Shown: positions 21,290 to 33,368, counted from the stretch's first letter. The stretch: DNA of 64,000 bases from Platerodrilus igneus (GCA_036346225.1 JARFIW010001104.1:10876001-10940000), one strand, 5' to 3'. Notes: generated by a model from the letters alone, not told the origin. Numbers and translations: made by a program.

Positions 21290-22955
21290 TTAATGATTGT
21301 TTGCAGGTTATAGGTCACTGGAAATAACTACTCTTCTTTAATACCTAAATTTTCGCATATATTTTATGCTTGATCGCAGGTTTAACTAAAAATATATAAA
21401 CACTGATTATAAGTATGAAAACTTTCAGCTACTCACAATGAGGTTGGTTAAAAATATCATTGAAACATGAAATTATTACGTGTACATTAAATATTTAAAA
21501 CAGTTTTTTCAAAATGGCAAAAAATTTTTTTGTAATATAGAAAAGGTAAAATATTGGTTTGGCAGAATTTCAAAAATTTGATTAATACTATCTTGGACTT
21601 TTTACATGTATGTATAGGTGCATGCGTAAGTAGAAGGAGGTGCCTAACTGTGTTTGAGTGTGTGTGTGTATGTGTGTGGGTGTGTGTTTTGTTACGTGCC
21701 AATTAAATTGGCACTTAAACATTGTTTAGGTTAAGTTTGATGTGCGGTGCGCGGAATTTTAAAAGACTAGGCGCGTACTTCCGTTACGTCATAGTGAGTT
21801 TGCGCAGATCGCGCGACGCGGGAGGGTTGGACGAATAAGTTCGCGCCGATGTGTAAAAGACAAGAAGTGGGGACAAGTTTCCTGTTCTCTCTATAACGTG
21901 CTGTTTGCCTTTGATCTTCAAGGAGTGTGGTCGTGTCAGGTATCGTATCGTGTCTTAGCTTTACCTATGTAGTTTCCTTTCTTGCTTATCTTTTGTTTGT
22001 CCACCTGGTTTTTTTCCGTCATTCCCTGCATAGGTAGGTGACAATTTGAGAACCACCTAGGCGAAACGTACTGCACGACCCTAGACGAGTCGGATGTCCA
22101 TGTTCCGCTGAAGCACCGGAGTCACCATCTTTAGTTACCGCAAAAGGCCTTTGGGTAGCCTGATGGACTTCAATAGAGGCCTACCGTAGCGCAACTTCGT
22201 GCGAATGCCGGATTTCTGATGTAAGTAATCCATTATATAATTTGTTTGCTTTTATCATTGTTTTAAAATTATGTAATTTTCCGATTATGGCGCAATATAA
22301 TTTTGTACATTGGTGACGTCATTGGCGGTGGCCACGCGGAATCTGTAATTAGGTTACGCTGCCCTCCGCGAGTGGCGTCGCCGCTGGTCTCATTGCGCTT
22401 GTGCGATGTATTTATGAACTCTTAAACTGTATTACCGACTTAGTAACTGTATTTATCGACGTACTTCGTAAACTGTTTTATCGACTCTTTAAGTGTAAGA
22501 ACTATCACTACTTAAATTGTAATAGTTTTAATATGTCTGTGTTCCCAAGTAATATAAAGGTTACCATATATAAGGGTATTTGTGTATATAATTCTTGAGG
22601 ATCCAAAGTTTTGTAGAAGTTTATTCATTGGAATTGAATTTTAGGTTTAAGAGATGTGCGTATATAGAACTAAGATCACCAATATCACTTTTTTTGTTCA
22701 TAGATTTTGTATTTTTATAAATATGACATATTTCCATAAAAGTTCTTTTGAAAGTATTGTTTTCTATTTGAATGATATTTAATGATATTTAACCAACATC
22801 ATTGTGAGTAGCTGAAAGTTTTCATACTTATAATCAGTGTTTATATATTTTTAGTTAAACCTGTGATCAAGCATAAAATATATGCGAAAATTTAGGTATT
22901 AAAGAAGAGTAGTTATTTCCAGTGACCTATAACCTGCAAACAATCATTAAATTAA
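21285..22955. mobile_element. Long-TIR (foldback-like) element bordered by TA microsatellites
   Basis: 21285-21466 and 22781-22955 are inverted copies of about 170 bp, differing at very few positions (for example TTTGCAGGTTATAGGTCACT, outer end TTAATTTAATGATTG). Immediately outside lie (TA)n runs, 21241-21285 directly and 22992-23029 after about 35 bases. No transposase frame is present. The middle holds an LTR-like block (21690-about 22390). It could be a non-autonomous DNA transposon or foldback element that received an LTR insertion. Confidence 0.75.
21690..22390 (+). repeat. LTR-like sequence, divergent relative of the TGTTACATGCC family
   Basis: Starts TGTTACGTGCCAATTAAATTGGCAC after a TG-rich stretch (21657-21690). 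In the same order as the other LTRs it holds a TTCCGTTACGTCA block, GCGCAGATCGCGCGACGCG, TTTCCT-type pyrimidine stretches, a GTAAGT-type motif near 22220 and a GTGACGTCATTGGCG block. The 3' end is not clear. Three ~30-bp imperfect repeats (AAACTGTATTACCGACT type) follow at about 22420-22490. Confidence 0.5.
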
Positions 22956-22987
22956 AACTAAAGGTCGTTAACAATACAAATTAAATT

Positions 22988-22991
<4 letters not shown>

Positions 22992-23029
<38 letters not shown>
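22992..23029. repeat. (TA)n microsatellite
   Basis: Alternating AT/TA on the right side of the long-TIR element, directly before the gypsy leader modules. Confidence 0.95.
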
Positions 23030-23032
<3 letters not shown>

Positions 23033-23200
23033 CAGTGGAATACGGGATTACCATCGAGCCCTTTTGTTGGGAGCCATAAAATTGCAGTGGTTTTCCTTGA
23101 TTATGAACCCTTTTGTTCTCGCCCACGTTGGGCGCCATTAAAATTCAGTGGTCTTTCAGGATTATGCCCATACGAATTGAGCTACATAAATATTTTTCCT
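23030..23200 (-). other. Gypsy leader modules with tRNA-Lys-type primer sites
   Basis: On the minus strand three related modules follow one another at 61- and about 48-base spacing. The best (plus 23121-23137, GCCCACGTTGGGCGCCA) is an exact match to the insect tRNA-Lys(CTT) 3' end as I recall it, so its complement is a lysine primer-binding site. The others are decayed versions (GGGAGCCATAAA at about 23070, GAGCTACATAAA at about 23178). Each is joined to a CCACTG(A/C)AA-type motif. No LTR could be delimited next to them. Confidence 0.5.
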
Positions 23201-25550
23201 GAAAAACAAATATTTTCAATATCTTTGGAAAGCTTCCGGTTTCTTCAGAGATACATACCCATCCGATGTTTACTCTTTCTCACTTAGAGTACCAAATAAA
23301 ATTACCACTCAAGTAATTCAACGAAACATACCACCTTTTATTCAGACAAATCAAAATATTACGTCACCAGCTCAATATTTACAAACTCGGATATACATTT
23401 TCATAAAATTTGACAATCTTAACCATTAAATCCTTTTAAATTTCATGATTAATTTATTTCAACAATTTTTTCATATAAGTAGATGGACCTATCTTGAAAC
23501 CCTAAATTGAAATTTCCTCTGGTCTATGGTGAGCTCAGTATAAACCCTGTTACTCTAAATGCATGAATAAATCGCATCTTTGTTTTAAACAACCCTAAGA
23601 CCCGCTGACTCTTTACAGCAAAATTGTACGTCATTTATTTACATCTTCAAATAATAAATTAAAATTGTCTTTATCATATAACCTTCAAATTAGCTTTTAT
23701 GTTCATAAAATATACACCCAATGTGTCAAATCACTATAGCACCAAAATAACAACACAAAATGTTCAAGCAATAACAAAAGAAACTAATTTCGTTACCTGG
23801 AGTAAGCTTTTTGCACTATCACCTCTGAAGATGTTGTCTACCCAAAGCCTCGTTGTTGCTTTCCATCCAACTTCTCTCTGCTATATGTACATCAAACTCA
23901 TTTCCACATGCTATCCAATTCTTTGCAGACGCTTTCAATATATCTACCCATATAATTGTCTAAAATCAATTAATCGCCTTCTGAATCTACCATACCCCCA
24001 GCATCCTCGTTCCGAAAAATTATCTAGGCACGGCTATCTCAGTAACATATTTCTTTCGTTCTTTGTATGTAGCTACAGCACCGTTTACAATTTAGCAACC
24101 ACTCGTGCTTTCACACTTTAAATTATGACGGACTGCACTATCACCGATTTATAAATTTTTAACTTAGATGTTACCATATAAGTCTGAAGCGGACTGAAGA
24201 AGTCAGTGAAGTAAGAGAGCCCACTACGTGTTCTAGTGTATTTATAATAGTTGAAACACCTCCTGTACCTCGTTTCTCTCGAAAAGCACTACCACTGTCA
24301 CCGATTTTGAAAATTTAATATGCAACGATCTTTCTAAAACTCAGAATTTCTCATTCCACTTCGCTTTTAATCCGAAACACTGGCTCACAAACACAACGGT
24401 CGCGATCTTCTCGAAATTTTCTCTCACTCCACTAGCAATCAAGCAATCAAAAACATTTCTCCCATTCGTAGGTCTATCATCCAACTATGTTATCCTCGTC
24501 TAACTCATATTTACCGTCTTTGTTAAATCCCACTACAGCAACTTAAAAACGATAATGTGGTTAGCCTCAACAACTTATCGCGCGCTTTAAATGGCTATTT
24601 TATCTATCTGTTATTTATCATCCTTGTTTAACCTATGCTATAGATATCCCGTCTCTATTTGTTTTCAAAGCACCTGTTATTTTGCAGCCTTCGCTATGAC
24701 CGTTAACTCAAATTTCTATAGAATTATGTTCCAACGTACATTCTGGTTTCTTGAACTTATTTATTTTTCTGTCAATCTTTCTACAAACCGATTGCCAGTT
24801 TGAAATTGTACTTTCCCATATTATTTAACCTGTAGATTTCTTAGGATTTATCTTTAACGTACGCTTTGTTAGTTAAATGGAAACTATGCATTTGCATTAT
24901 CGATTTTATACACAGAACCTCTCACTTCTTATTTGATATGCTCAATTTACAACCTTTGAATATTAAAAGTAATTATAGTTGTATTATTCATGAGTTTTCA
25001 CGTACTACAAAGCTTTCTACACTTATGCAAATTTAACACTACGATTTATTAATACAAATGTATGCTGTTATCCGTTTGTTTTAAGGTCAAAACTAATTAA
25101 TTTAAATTATTTTTTTTTAAATTATTTTTGATTTTACGACAAAAAGTCAATCTTTATAAAAAGTTATTTTATTGAATAAATAAGTTTACCATTAGAAAAT
25201 CTAAGATTAAATGTACAGAATGTCTATAAATTAAGACAACATGAAAATGCTTTAAGAGAGAAGTACCATTTATTCCATTTTTTTAATTTGCTGTTAATAG
25301 AAAAAGTTTGTTAAAAACAAAATTAATTAAAATACAGAATTTCAAGTCTAGATTTAAATTGTTATGGTTGTATGTTGTTAAGTTTAATGAAGATAATGTG
25401 TTATCTTGATTTTAATGTACCACAATCATAATTTAATTTTATTGGTTAAAGGTTGTGTTATCTGAAACTCTCAAACATCAAATATGTAGATTTTTAATTT
25501 GTTGTTTACTGTTTGCTTTACAAAATGTTAACCATTGAAGCTCATATTTA
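23200..25550. other. No gene recognised
   Basis: AT-rich sequence of mixed composition. A few frames over 60 codons exist (for example 23699-24121), but they have no motifs and no splice context that I can support. Confidence 0.4.
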
Positions 25551-25559
25551 TTTGGTTAA

Positions 25560-25950
25560 ATGTTATGGTATTGGAAACGTATCTTGTCGATATGCTATAG
25601 ATGTTTCATGAAAAATTCCCAAACACTGCGATATCGCACGAAGCACTGGGCACGCTTGGAAATAAATTTGATTTAACTGAATCTCTAAGTGACTGTTAAG
25701 AAACTCAAGAAAAAGTATAATGAACACGATACAGCTACACTTTTGGCAATAGATTCAGTAATAGAAACACCAAAGTTATCTTTCTTTATGGAAACAATCA
25801 CATAGACTGGATATTAGTAAAACTCATTTGCAAAAAATTATAAAGAAAACAAAGTTCAGCCATTTAAACTAAAGCTCTGACATACACTTGAAAATGGAGG
25901 AAGAGAAGCGATTGGGTTTTTATTGATGGGTTGGTAAGGATTACCTTGTA
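25560..25950 (+). pseudogene. Mariner transposase N-terminal fragment
   Basis: Plus strand. VFHEKFPNTAISHEALGTL with NKFDLTES matches the DUF4817-like head, and after several frame changes LDISKTHLQKIIKKTKF (second HTH) and LENG.EEKRLGF follow. No catalytic domain is found, so it is truncated and old. Confidence 0.5.
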
Positions 25951-26368
25951 TATAGAAGTTTTCACATAATGATCTGTTTTACCTTACAAGTAACTTTCTG
26001 CACCAATGGTCACGTTTTATTAAAAAACAATCGCTATTCTTATATATATACACACAGTGCTTTCGTGAAAGTTCTTTACAAATGGGATTTTTTTTTTTAT
26101 TAATTATTGGAGCAAACATTTTTTCTGTGGAAAAATCGTGCTTAGTCCAAAACTCTGAAACACCAAAGCAATTTTTTTCCGGTGTAAAGTTATACGAGGG
26201 ACTCAAAAAATTTTATTTTACTAAAAATAAAAATTATTTGTGATATTCAAAATTATAGCAAAATATAAAAGTGTTATGGGGGTGGGGGGTAATTTTTCAT
26301 GTGGCCTGAGTAGGCTGGAAAAACAAAAGAATAGCATGTATTAAATGTCAAGTAATTGGAAACAAAAT

Positions 26369-27330
26369 GCCAGTAAATTTGAGTTTACAATAAAAAATTA
26401 GGATTGCTGTTAATTGTAGGTGATAATTACAAAACCTACAAAGAAGCTACGGTGTTATTCAATGATAGGCACTCAGAAAATCATATATCATATGCGACTG
26501 TGGGAAATGTAATTGTTAAATTTAAAATGATTGCGTCTGTTGATAATAAATTTAAGATAAATCATAAGCGAAGTTATTAATCATGCAAACTCATTAAAAC
26601 AGATTTCACAAACGTTAGTTACCAAATAGTGTAAGAAAATCAACAGTTTTGAAAATTTTAAGATGCAAGCAATGTTATCTGTACAAACCAAAATTTGTTA
26701 ATACGCTCAAACCCAAAGATTTGATATGTCGATTCACCTTTTTGTGTCTGGTTTCAAAGAATATTAGAAGACAATCCCTTTTTCTTAGAAAAATACTTTT
26801 CGTTGATGAGGCAATGTTCACATATAAAATACTCGTTGGAGTTTTGAAAATCCTCACTTTGTGATTAAATGTCATGATCAGTATTTGTTTAAGACAAACG
26901 TGTGGGTTGGAATTTTTAATGATCGAATAATTGGATCTTGTTTTGTTTCATTATCTCTCAATTCAGAGGCATATTACCAATTTATGAACAATCAAATTTT
27001 TATGTTCTGCATGTATTTTCTTTGCATATTCGATCCACTTTATGGTATCACCATGACGGGGCTCCATGCCATAGTTCCAGAATTATTAACCGACATCTTG
27101 ACCATCATATCATGGAAGATATTCTGCAAATATTTACCCAACCAGATCACCTGATTTTACACTCTTAGATTATTTTCAAGATATTGATCATTTAGAAAGG
27201 AATATCACCGCGAAAATCCATGAAATTCCTGCTACAATGATTCGAAATTTAGTGTCAGACTTTGGAAGGAGAACTGGTCTTTGTATGGAAAGAGATATAG
27301 GACATGTTGAATTCTGATTTATTATTCTGA
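26369..27330 (+). pseudogene. Degenerate mariner transposase
   Basis: Plus-strand relic in several frames. The N-terminus MPVNLSLQ leads to YKTYKEATVLFNDRHSENH (DUF4817-like). The middle has KILFVDEAMFTYK (first catalytic Asp) and NVWVGIFNDRIIGSCF. Later, YHHDGAPCHSSRIINRHLDH holds the second Asp region and, near 27160, SPDFTLLDYFQD corresponds to the third. It ends near GRRTGLCMERD..HVEF (about 27310). Frame changes and stops are numerous. It is distinct from the fragment at 25560. Confidence 0.7.
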
Positions 27331-27539
27331 AGAAAACATTATGCAATGTTGATAACAAAATTGACCATTTGAACACATATAGGGCAAGACTGATTTGTTG
27401 AAATCAAAGAATTTTGTTGTTTAGCATATAGTATTACAAAGAATGTGAGAACTAAACAGTGATTTGAAGTACAGAATTGTGTTTGCAAAAAAGAAAATTC
27501 CACCCATATAATTTAATCACGTCCAACATTAATTTAAAG

Positions 27540-27910
27540 ATAAATAAAGAATATTTAAGAACATTTGTATGGGGTGTAGCATTGTATGGTTGTGAAGCTT
27601 GAGATATGGAAAAACACAGAGGTTGAAGGTTTTGAAATGTGGTGTTGTAGGAAAATGTTGAAAATTGGCTTGGTAGACAGGATGACAAGAGGAAGTACTA
27701 CAAAGAATTGATAAAGAGTCGTGTATTTGGGGACAATAAAGAAAAGGAATTGACTAGATGTCATCACTGATAATGTAAGGAAATGTAGGTGGGAAAAGTT
27801 GCTTAGAATAACAACAGCTTGCATATCATACCTAAATTGTAAATGATGCAGGTTGTGTCAGATGCGTTGACATGAAGCAACTTGTGCCGAAGAGGAATGG
27901 CTTGGAAAGT
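27540..27910 (+). pseudogene. LINE reverse transcriptase C-terminal fragment (RTE/BovB-like style)
   Basis: Frames on the plus strand read VWGVALYGCEA, RLKVLKCGVVGKC/FEMWCCRKMLKIGLV and, further on, NDAGCVRCVDMKQLV and WLGKFH. This is the pattern at the end of many insect LINE proteins (LYGCETW...FEMWCWRRMLKI...). A similar end occurs at 51040-51190. Very degenerate. Confidence 0.55.
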
Positions 27911-30480
27911 TTCATTAAACCTGGCAAATAGTAAAAAAGTACTTTTAAAGTTAACAAATACACTTTATAACTATGGTCTAATGCTTTTTTATGTACAAGT
28001 AAAATAAGAATACTTTTTTAAACAGCTTTCTTGAAGAAACATGGTTCACCTTTATCTATTTTCCTTGTCAATATGTAAGTACATTTTTTTAATTAATATT
28101 TTTATGCATGCCGTGTATGCATGTAATATACCTTTATTTTGTGAAATTATCCATATCAAAATTATTTCACATTAGTGGTAATAGTATGTTGGTGTTTAGC
28201 TTGCGACATTAATGGAATACTTTGCAGTTGAATGTATGCTAATCTTCACATCTTTGAGACTTGACTTTGTGGCCAATACATATACACATATCTATAACTA
28301 TTATTACTCTACCTTCTCCAGATGATACCATATAGGTTAATGTACTAAATGTTCTTCTCCAAAGTGCTCCAACTTGTTTAACATTTTCCATACAGCTTGG
28401 TAGCCATCAGTGAACCTCCCTAATATAGTAGGTAACAAATTTCATCTTTTTGTGTTTATGCTCCTTATTTTGAAAATCCAGGACTTGTCAAATTTTTATA
28501 TTTCTCAAACGCAGCATTTCTAACATGTACTAGTCTAATCAAGAAGGAATAAAAACTAGTTAAATGTTCAGTATTTTTGAATAAAATAAAATTTTAGACT
28601 AGGGATACTGTGCACAATAATTTTATTATCTCAATTTAGGTATTTGTAACGAGTTGTTGTAGCTGTCATTTTATAGAACTTTAATAAATAATTTACACTT
28701 TAATATTTAGAGTTTGAGTTTTGATTTGGCAAATTTTACCAAAGGAATATTAGTTCAGAATTAACATTTGGTTCAAAAGAGGGCCGATGAAAGTTCCATG
28801 GTAAAGGAATAACCTAGTCATGTCTATCTGATTTCAACAGATAGCGCATTCCATTATTTGAAAATATACACATATTTTTCATAGAATCTGTAAGAAATCA
28901 ATACCTTTTGCATATTTTGCCAGAATCGCACTTTACTATTACAGTTTTTTCTGTTTTCCTCTTATTTAATTGGCAGCTTGTTTTGGCTACATCTAACCTA
29001 AAAGTCTACACCATCTAAAGGTTTTTCTCTATTTTACCTAAGTAACATTTATTTGTTTTTGCAAATTGCATCAATATTCCTGTTCTTGCTGAGTGAAGCA
29101 GTGATCCTTTTAACAAAACTTTTGTTACAGTGACTTTTGTGAGGAATATGTAATTGAAGTTGTTAAATTTATTTGCACCATTACTATGTTTTTGTTTTAA
29201 GATTAGTTTAAACTTGTTATGTTTCAAAAACGGATTTTTATATTCAAACTATTTACACTTCATGTAGTTGGTTTAAATCAATTAGGTGATGTTTATTTGT
29301 TGCAGTTAGCTTATTAGCTCACAATTTATTGTTTCATATTTTTAAAAACAACTATGACATAGTAAATAATGTGGCTGATGACTCGATAATTGAATATTTC
29401 AACAATAAATAAATGAATGTCAATTATGCAGATTGTATTCTGGAACTTACAATTTGTAATATTCTATAGGTTAATAATTGATTGATTATGTGTTTAATCA
29501 AACGATTTGGTGTTTTCTATAAGAAATACATAATCACTCTGTTGTCTTCAATTATCGTGTGTTCTATAGATACATTTTATTATTTGTGGAAATTTGTAAT
29601 GTTTCTCTTAATGAAATATTATTAAGCATTTCTGTAGGAAACCGATTTCTATAGTGATTTTTTATTAATATTATACTTTGTGGCTGCTTATAGAGGTGGT
29701 GATTGTTTACAGGATAAACTACTTTTCAAAGAATAAACTAAACTAATTAACTATTAGGAATTTTATTCTCTATTTTCTTAAACTAGTGGGTTGCTTCAGA
29801 TTTAAAACTTTAAACTAATGTTTTATTGTATTTATTATTGCACCTTTTTTGTTGAAATAATGCATGCTGCTTTTTAGCTTAACAATTACAGTGTTTTTTT
29901 ACAAAAAAACGGCTATGGTTATAATTTCCAATTACACATTGGATGACTAAAATAGTGTTTCAATATGTGCCTTCAAAGAAACGGTACATAAAAGCTGCTT
30001 TTCAGTATAAATTTTATTTATTTTTTTTTGAATGCACATTTTATTTCAGTTTAGTTTTTCATACTTTTTCTTTTTGTCCTATATTAGCAGTATGTAAAAC
30101 ATGGAATTGATGCACAGGTAAGAACATTTTTGTTTAAAAATTATTTTTGAAATTCTAATGTTAAGTTTGATTTATACAATCTATTTTAAAATTTTGGAAA
30201 TTAATTTAAATCTTTTGTTTATTTAAATTGGGATCCTTGGCCAAAAAAATGTATAATTGGCGGATAACATCCAATTGCATCTTTTTACTGCACCTTCAGT
30301 TTACTGACTTGTAGGAAGAGTAAAGGTAACTTTATATGACCATTTCACACTAGAATAAAGTGACAAGTACTTTTGGACCAAGGAAAATTGACAAAGCATT
30401 TTTTTATGTATGTGTTAAATTATTGTGGTTAGGTAGGTAGATGCAGATAGAAGGGTTGTCTTTTATATTTTGAGATTGCA
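27911..30480. other. AT-rich spacer, no gene apart from a candidate microexon
   Basis: No transposon protein or long frame. The only supported item is the microexon candidate at about 30088-30117. Confidence 0.4.
30088..30117 (+). CDS. Candidate host microexon (27 or 30 nt)
   Basis: A pyrimidine tract (about 30056-30080) leads to TTAGCAG, a NAGNAG tandem acceptor. The exon ends CACAG before GTAAGA, a strong donor. Starting after the first AG gives 30 nt, after the second 27 nt; both keep the frame. Translation is (Q)YVKHGIDAQ without stops. Length, frame symmetry and signal quality fit a microexon of a plus-strand host gene that may continue to the exons near 62.8-63.5 kb. I cannot name the gene, and short exons arise by chance. 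Confidence 0.4.
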
Positions 30481-30639
30481 TTGAACCAGTGCTGCCATCT
30501 GCCAACTGATATTTCTATCGTAAAGCTTGACATTTTTGATGGTATACATTCTCAAAACGTATAGACGTACAAGCGCTATTTGTGCTGTTTACGCTAACTT
30601 GAAAAAGTTTGTCTCTGTTAAAAATTTAATTAAATTGTG

Positions 30640-31640
30640 AATATTTTCGAGTGATTATTTTTTACAACTTTAGATGTGAGTTTACCCTACAACAGTGCAT
30701 CGACGAACTTAATTTGACATTTGGTAATGAAGCACCATTAAGGACTAGTGTTTATCGATGGTGTGCTGACTTCAGTCGTGGTCATAGTTCGGTTAATGTC
30801 GAATTTTATGTCCGTTAAAAATTGATTGTTATTTTGGAAAACATTGATGCTGTGTATGAACTTGATACTGCGAAATTGCCAGGTGACATCATGAGATTGA
30901 AGCATCCTTGCGTATTAACAGAACCAGCAGACATTCAATATTGTATGAACACTTGGCTGTCAAGAAGATTTGTGTGTGATGGATCCCACATAATTTGACA
31001 ATCGCTCAAAAACAGACTTGTGTCGATAGGTCGAAAGAAGTGATCAAAGAATACGACCCTGGTGCTTTCAAACACGTCTACAACATTGTAACAGATAACA
31101 AATCATAGATTTACGCATATGAACCTGAAGCCAACTGTATGGATCTTTCAAAATGAGCTAAATCCAACAAAAGTTACTCATACACAAAGCACTTCGAAGC
31201 AAATGGTAACCTGTTTTTTCAGAAAACTGGATATGTTGCAACCGTTCCTTTAGAGAAACATGAACGATCAATTCTGAATGATGCAACTATTTGTTTCCCA
31301 GTAGTCTTAGAAAAAATAAGCAAAACAATCACTGAGACGGATCACTCTCCACCATGACAATTTGAGCTCTTACAAATTGGCTGAAAGGATTGTTTTTTTT
31401 CTGTGCACTCAAAATTTTGATTTGATGGGTCATTCGTCGCATAGTCTTGATTTGTCACCCAATAATTTCTTTTTATTGCTGCATTTTAAGAAAAAATTGC
31501 GAATGCACCGTTTTTTGACACCTGAAGGAACGGTTAATGCATTCAATGTACATGTTTTGGAGTGTTTCAATCGTAGTAGAAAAGGTGCTTCTAAAACTGT
31601 TTCAAACGCATGCAAAAGGAAGTTTATTTCGTAAAATAAT
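30640..31640 (+). pseudogene. Mariner transposase pseudogene (SETMAR-like group)
   Basis: Plus-strand, many lesions. It begins around QQCIDELNLTFGNEAP.RTSVYRW (first HTH), then PETIDAV-like text (30835), EHLAVKKICV.WIPHNLTIAQK, SIYAYEP (position of the first catalytic Asp region) and NELNPTKVTHTQSTSKQMV, with CFFRKTGYVATVPLE. The end reads FDLMGHSSHSLDLSPNNFFL, the S-x-D-L-(A/S)-P-x-(D/N) segment of mariners with Asn where the third acidic residue is expected, then LRMHRFLTPEG.VNAF. The order is that of the mariner group that also gave rise to the SETMAR transposase domain. Different from the DUF4817-type mariners in this window. Confidence 0.8.
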
Positions 31641-31810
31641 ATATCCACTTCTGTTGATAAATAATTATTTTTAATTTAAAATTCCAAAATATAAAAGCAA
31701 CACTACACAGATTTAAACATAGAATGGCATAGAGAAATCTATCGATATCCAAAAAGGCAGTTTCTCACAACTGTCAAACTACACGTTAAAATTAATTTTT
31801 TCCATGCACC

Positions 31811-32260
31811 GTGTCTATCAGGAATGATTCGATTTTTCAATTATATCAAAATACAGATAGAGAATACATGAAGACTGACAAATTCACAAATGCAGATTTT
31901 GGCGACGACATTTTAATTGCACCTACATCTGCAAACGAAACTACTGAGTTAACTAAGATTTCTCTACACAATTTTAACGAAGTTGGATGTGACTCCATTG
32001 CAGATGGCAAGCAATTATTATTAGAAATGGAAGACTGCCAATAATCTATTTCAGTTCCAAAATCTCTTAAAATTGTGTTCAAATTGTATCTTGGTGTCAA
32101 TTGCAGGGATGAAATTGTCTTTTATGTTGCAAACATTATTAAGAAATTTCATGATATAGAAGCACTTATTAGTACAACATTGCTGTGCTCAGATCCGAAA
32201 TTCTTTGAAGAATATTCTAAATTATTTTTAAAAAATCTGAAGTATCTTGTTCCGCATTAA
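31811..32260 (+). other. Unassigned open frames
   Basis: Frames 31811-32044 (acidic, ISLHNFNEVGCDSIADGKQ) and 32075-32260 (LYLGVNCRDEIVFYVANII, FEEYSKLFLKNLKYLVPH) lie in succession on the plus strand, separated by a stop. The amino-acid composition looks protein-like and Lys/Phe-rich, but I recognise no family. They may be relics of one transposon protein with the frame at 32457. Confidence 0.25.
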
Positions 32261-32456
32261 GGCAATATTAAGACTGTTGATTGACATTTATAACACAATA
32301 CAACAAGGATTGCCAAGTTCATTGTGCTTTCTTACAGAACTTACAATATTTATGTTCTATTGTTAAAATTTAAAGATTGCTTAATTCCTTACATTGGAGT
32401 TTCGAAAAAGAAATGGTTGAATGCATTGTGAAACTTAAAATTACTGCAAAAACGCT

Positions 32457-32897
32457 ATGGTTGAAACAGGAAAAAGAAACCAAATTAAAGAGATGAGCCA
32501 GCGACAATTTGAGACATGGTGGACAGGCCTTCAGTTGTTTGAAGATAGTATTTGTGGAAATAACCATAATGAACAAACAGGAAATTATAATTTTAGAATG
32601 AACATTAAAAATAGATTTCTTAAGAGATACATTGTATTGTGGAAGGTGGTGGAACTGGAAGAATTGTACTTTGTAAAAAAAAAACGGTTGCTGCCAGGAA
32701 GACATACACTGTTGATCCAATACTGTGAATTCAATATTTTAAGAAAGCATTATGTTGAGATAAGAGAACTATTGATAGGAGCAATAGAAATTATGTCAAA
32801 GTTCTTCAATAGTTTTAGAAAAAATGAATTAAATAAAAATAATGTAATTATAGTGATTAATTATAAAATCACTTGCAATATGTACGTTATTAAATGA
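32457..32897 (+). other. Unassigned 146-codon open frame
   Basis: MVETGKRNQIKEMSQRQFET.. is basic with WW and several aromatic residues (WWTGLQLFED, GRHTLLIQYCEFNILRKHY). No known domain, signal peptide or membrane segment seen. It follows the unassigned frames at 31811-32260 by 200 bases and may be part of the same decayed gene. Confidence 0.25.
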
Positions 32898-33223
32898 ACA
32901 TGAAGGTCAATTTTTATTAGTAACACTGTTTATAATATAGCATTGAGCCATTCAGCAAATACTGTTATTGCGTCGGTGCTTAAATTGTTTTTTCTCTACA
33001 CTACCAATTATTAAAATCAAATATGCCCAGTTTTTATTTCATCGACAGTAAGTCTGTTGATGAACTTTTTGATGTAGTTTTAATGTATTTGTGTGCAGGG
33101 TAAATATTTTGTATTTTTCAAATTTCATATTCAAATAAGAGATGAGAATGATTTCAAAAAGAAAATATGTCCATGCATGAACAAAAATGAGCATATTTTT
33201 TGAGACACTGCAATGTTTTTGAA

Positions 33224-33224
<1 letters not shown>

Positions 33225-33270
<46 letters not shown>
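33225..33270. repeat. (TA)n microsatellite
   Basis: About 46 bases of alternating TA, left of the 33.3-kb hairpin. Confidence 0.95.
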
Positions 33271-33273
<3 letters not shown>

Positions 33274-33304
33274 GTTCTTGTTAATTCTTGAGCGTAGTTA
33301 AATT

Positions 33305-33364
33305 AGAAAAGATTTTGTTTTTGTTTATGAGCGACTTTATCCCAAGAAACAAAAACAAAATCTT

Positions 33365-33368
<4 letters not shown>
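33305..33368. repeat. Perfect 22-bp inverted repeat with 20-base loop
   Basis: 33305-33326 (AGAAAAGATTTTGTTTTTG..) and 33347-33368 are exact reverse complements. The stem is directly followed by (TA)n and preceded, 34 bases away, by another (TA)n. Confidence 0.9.

Noticed and set aside
21487..21702. 71-codon minus frame with HTHTHT
   Set aside because: Encoded by a TG/CA microsatellite.
28000..30000. Promoter or enhancer elements in the AT-rich spacer
   Set aside because: TATA-like strings are expected at this composition, and nothing else supports them.
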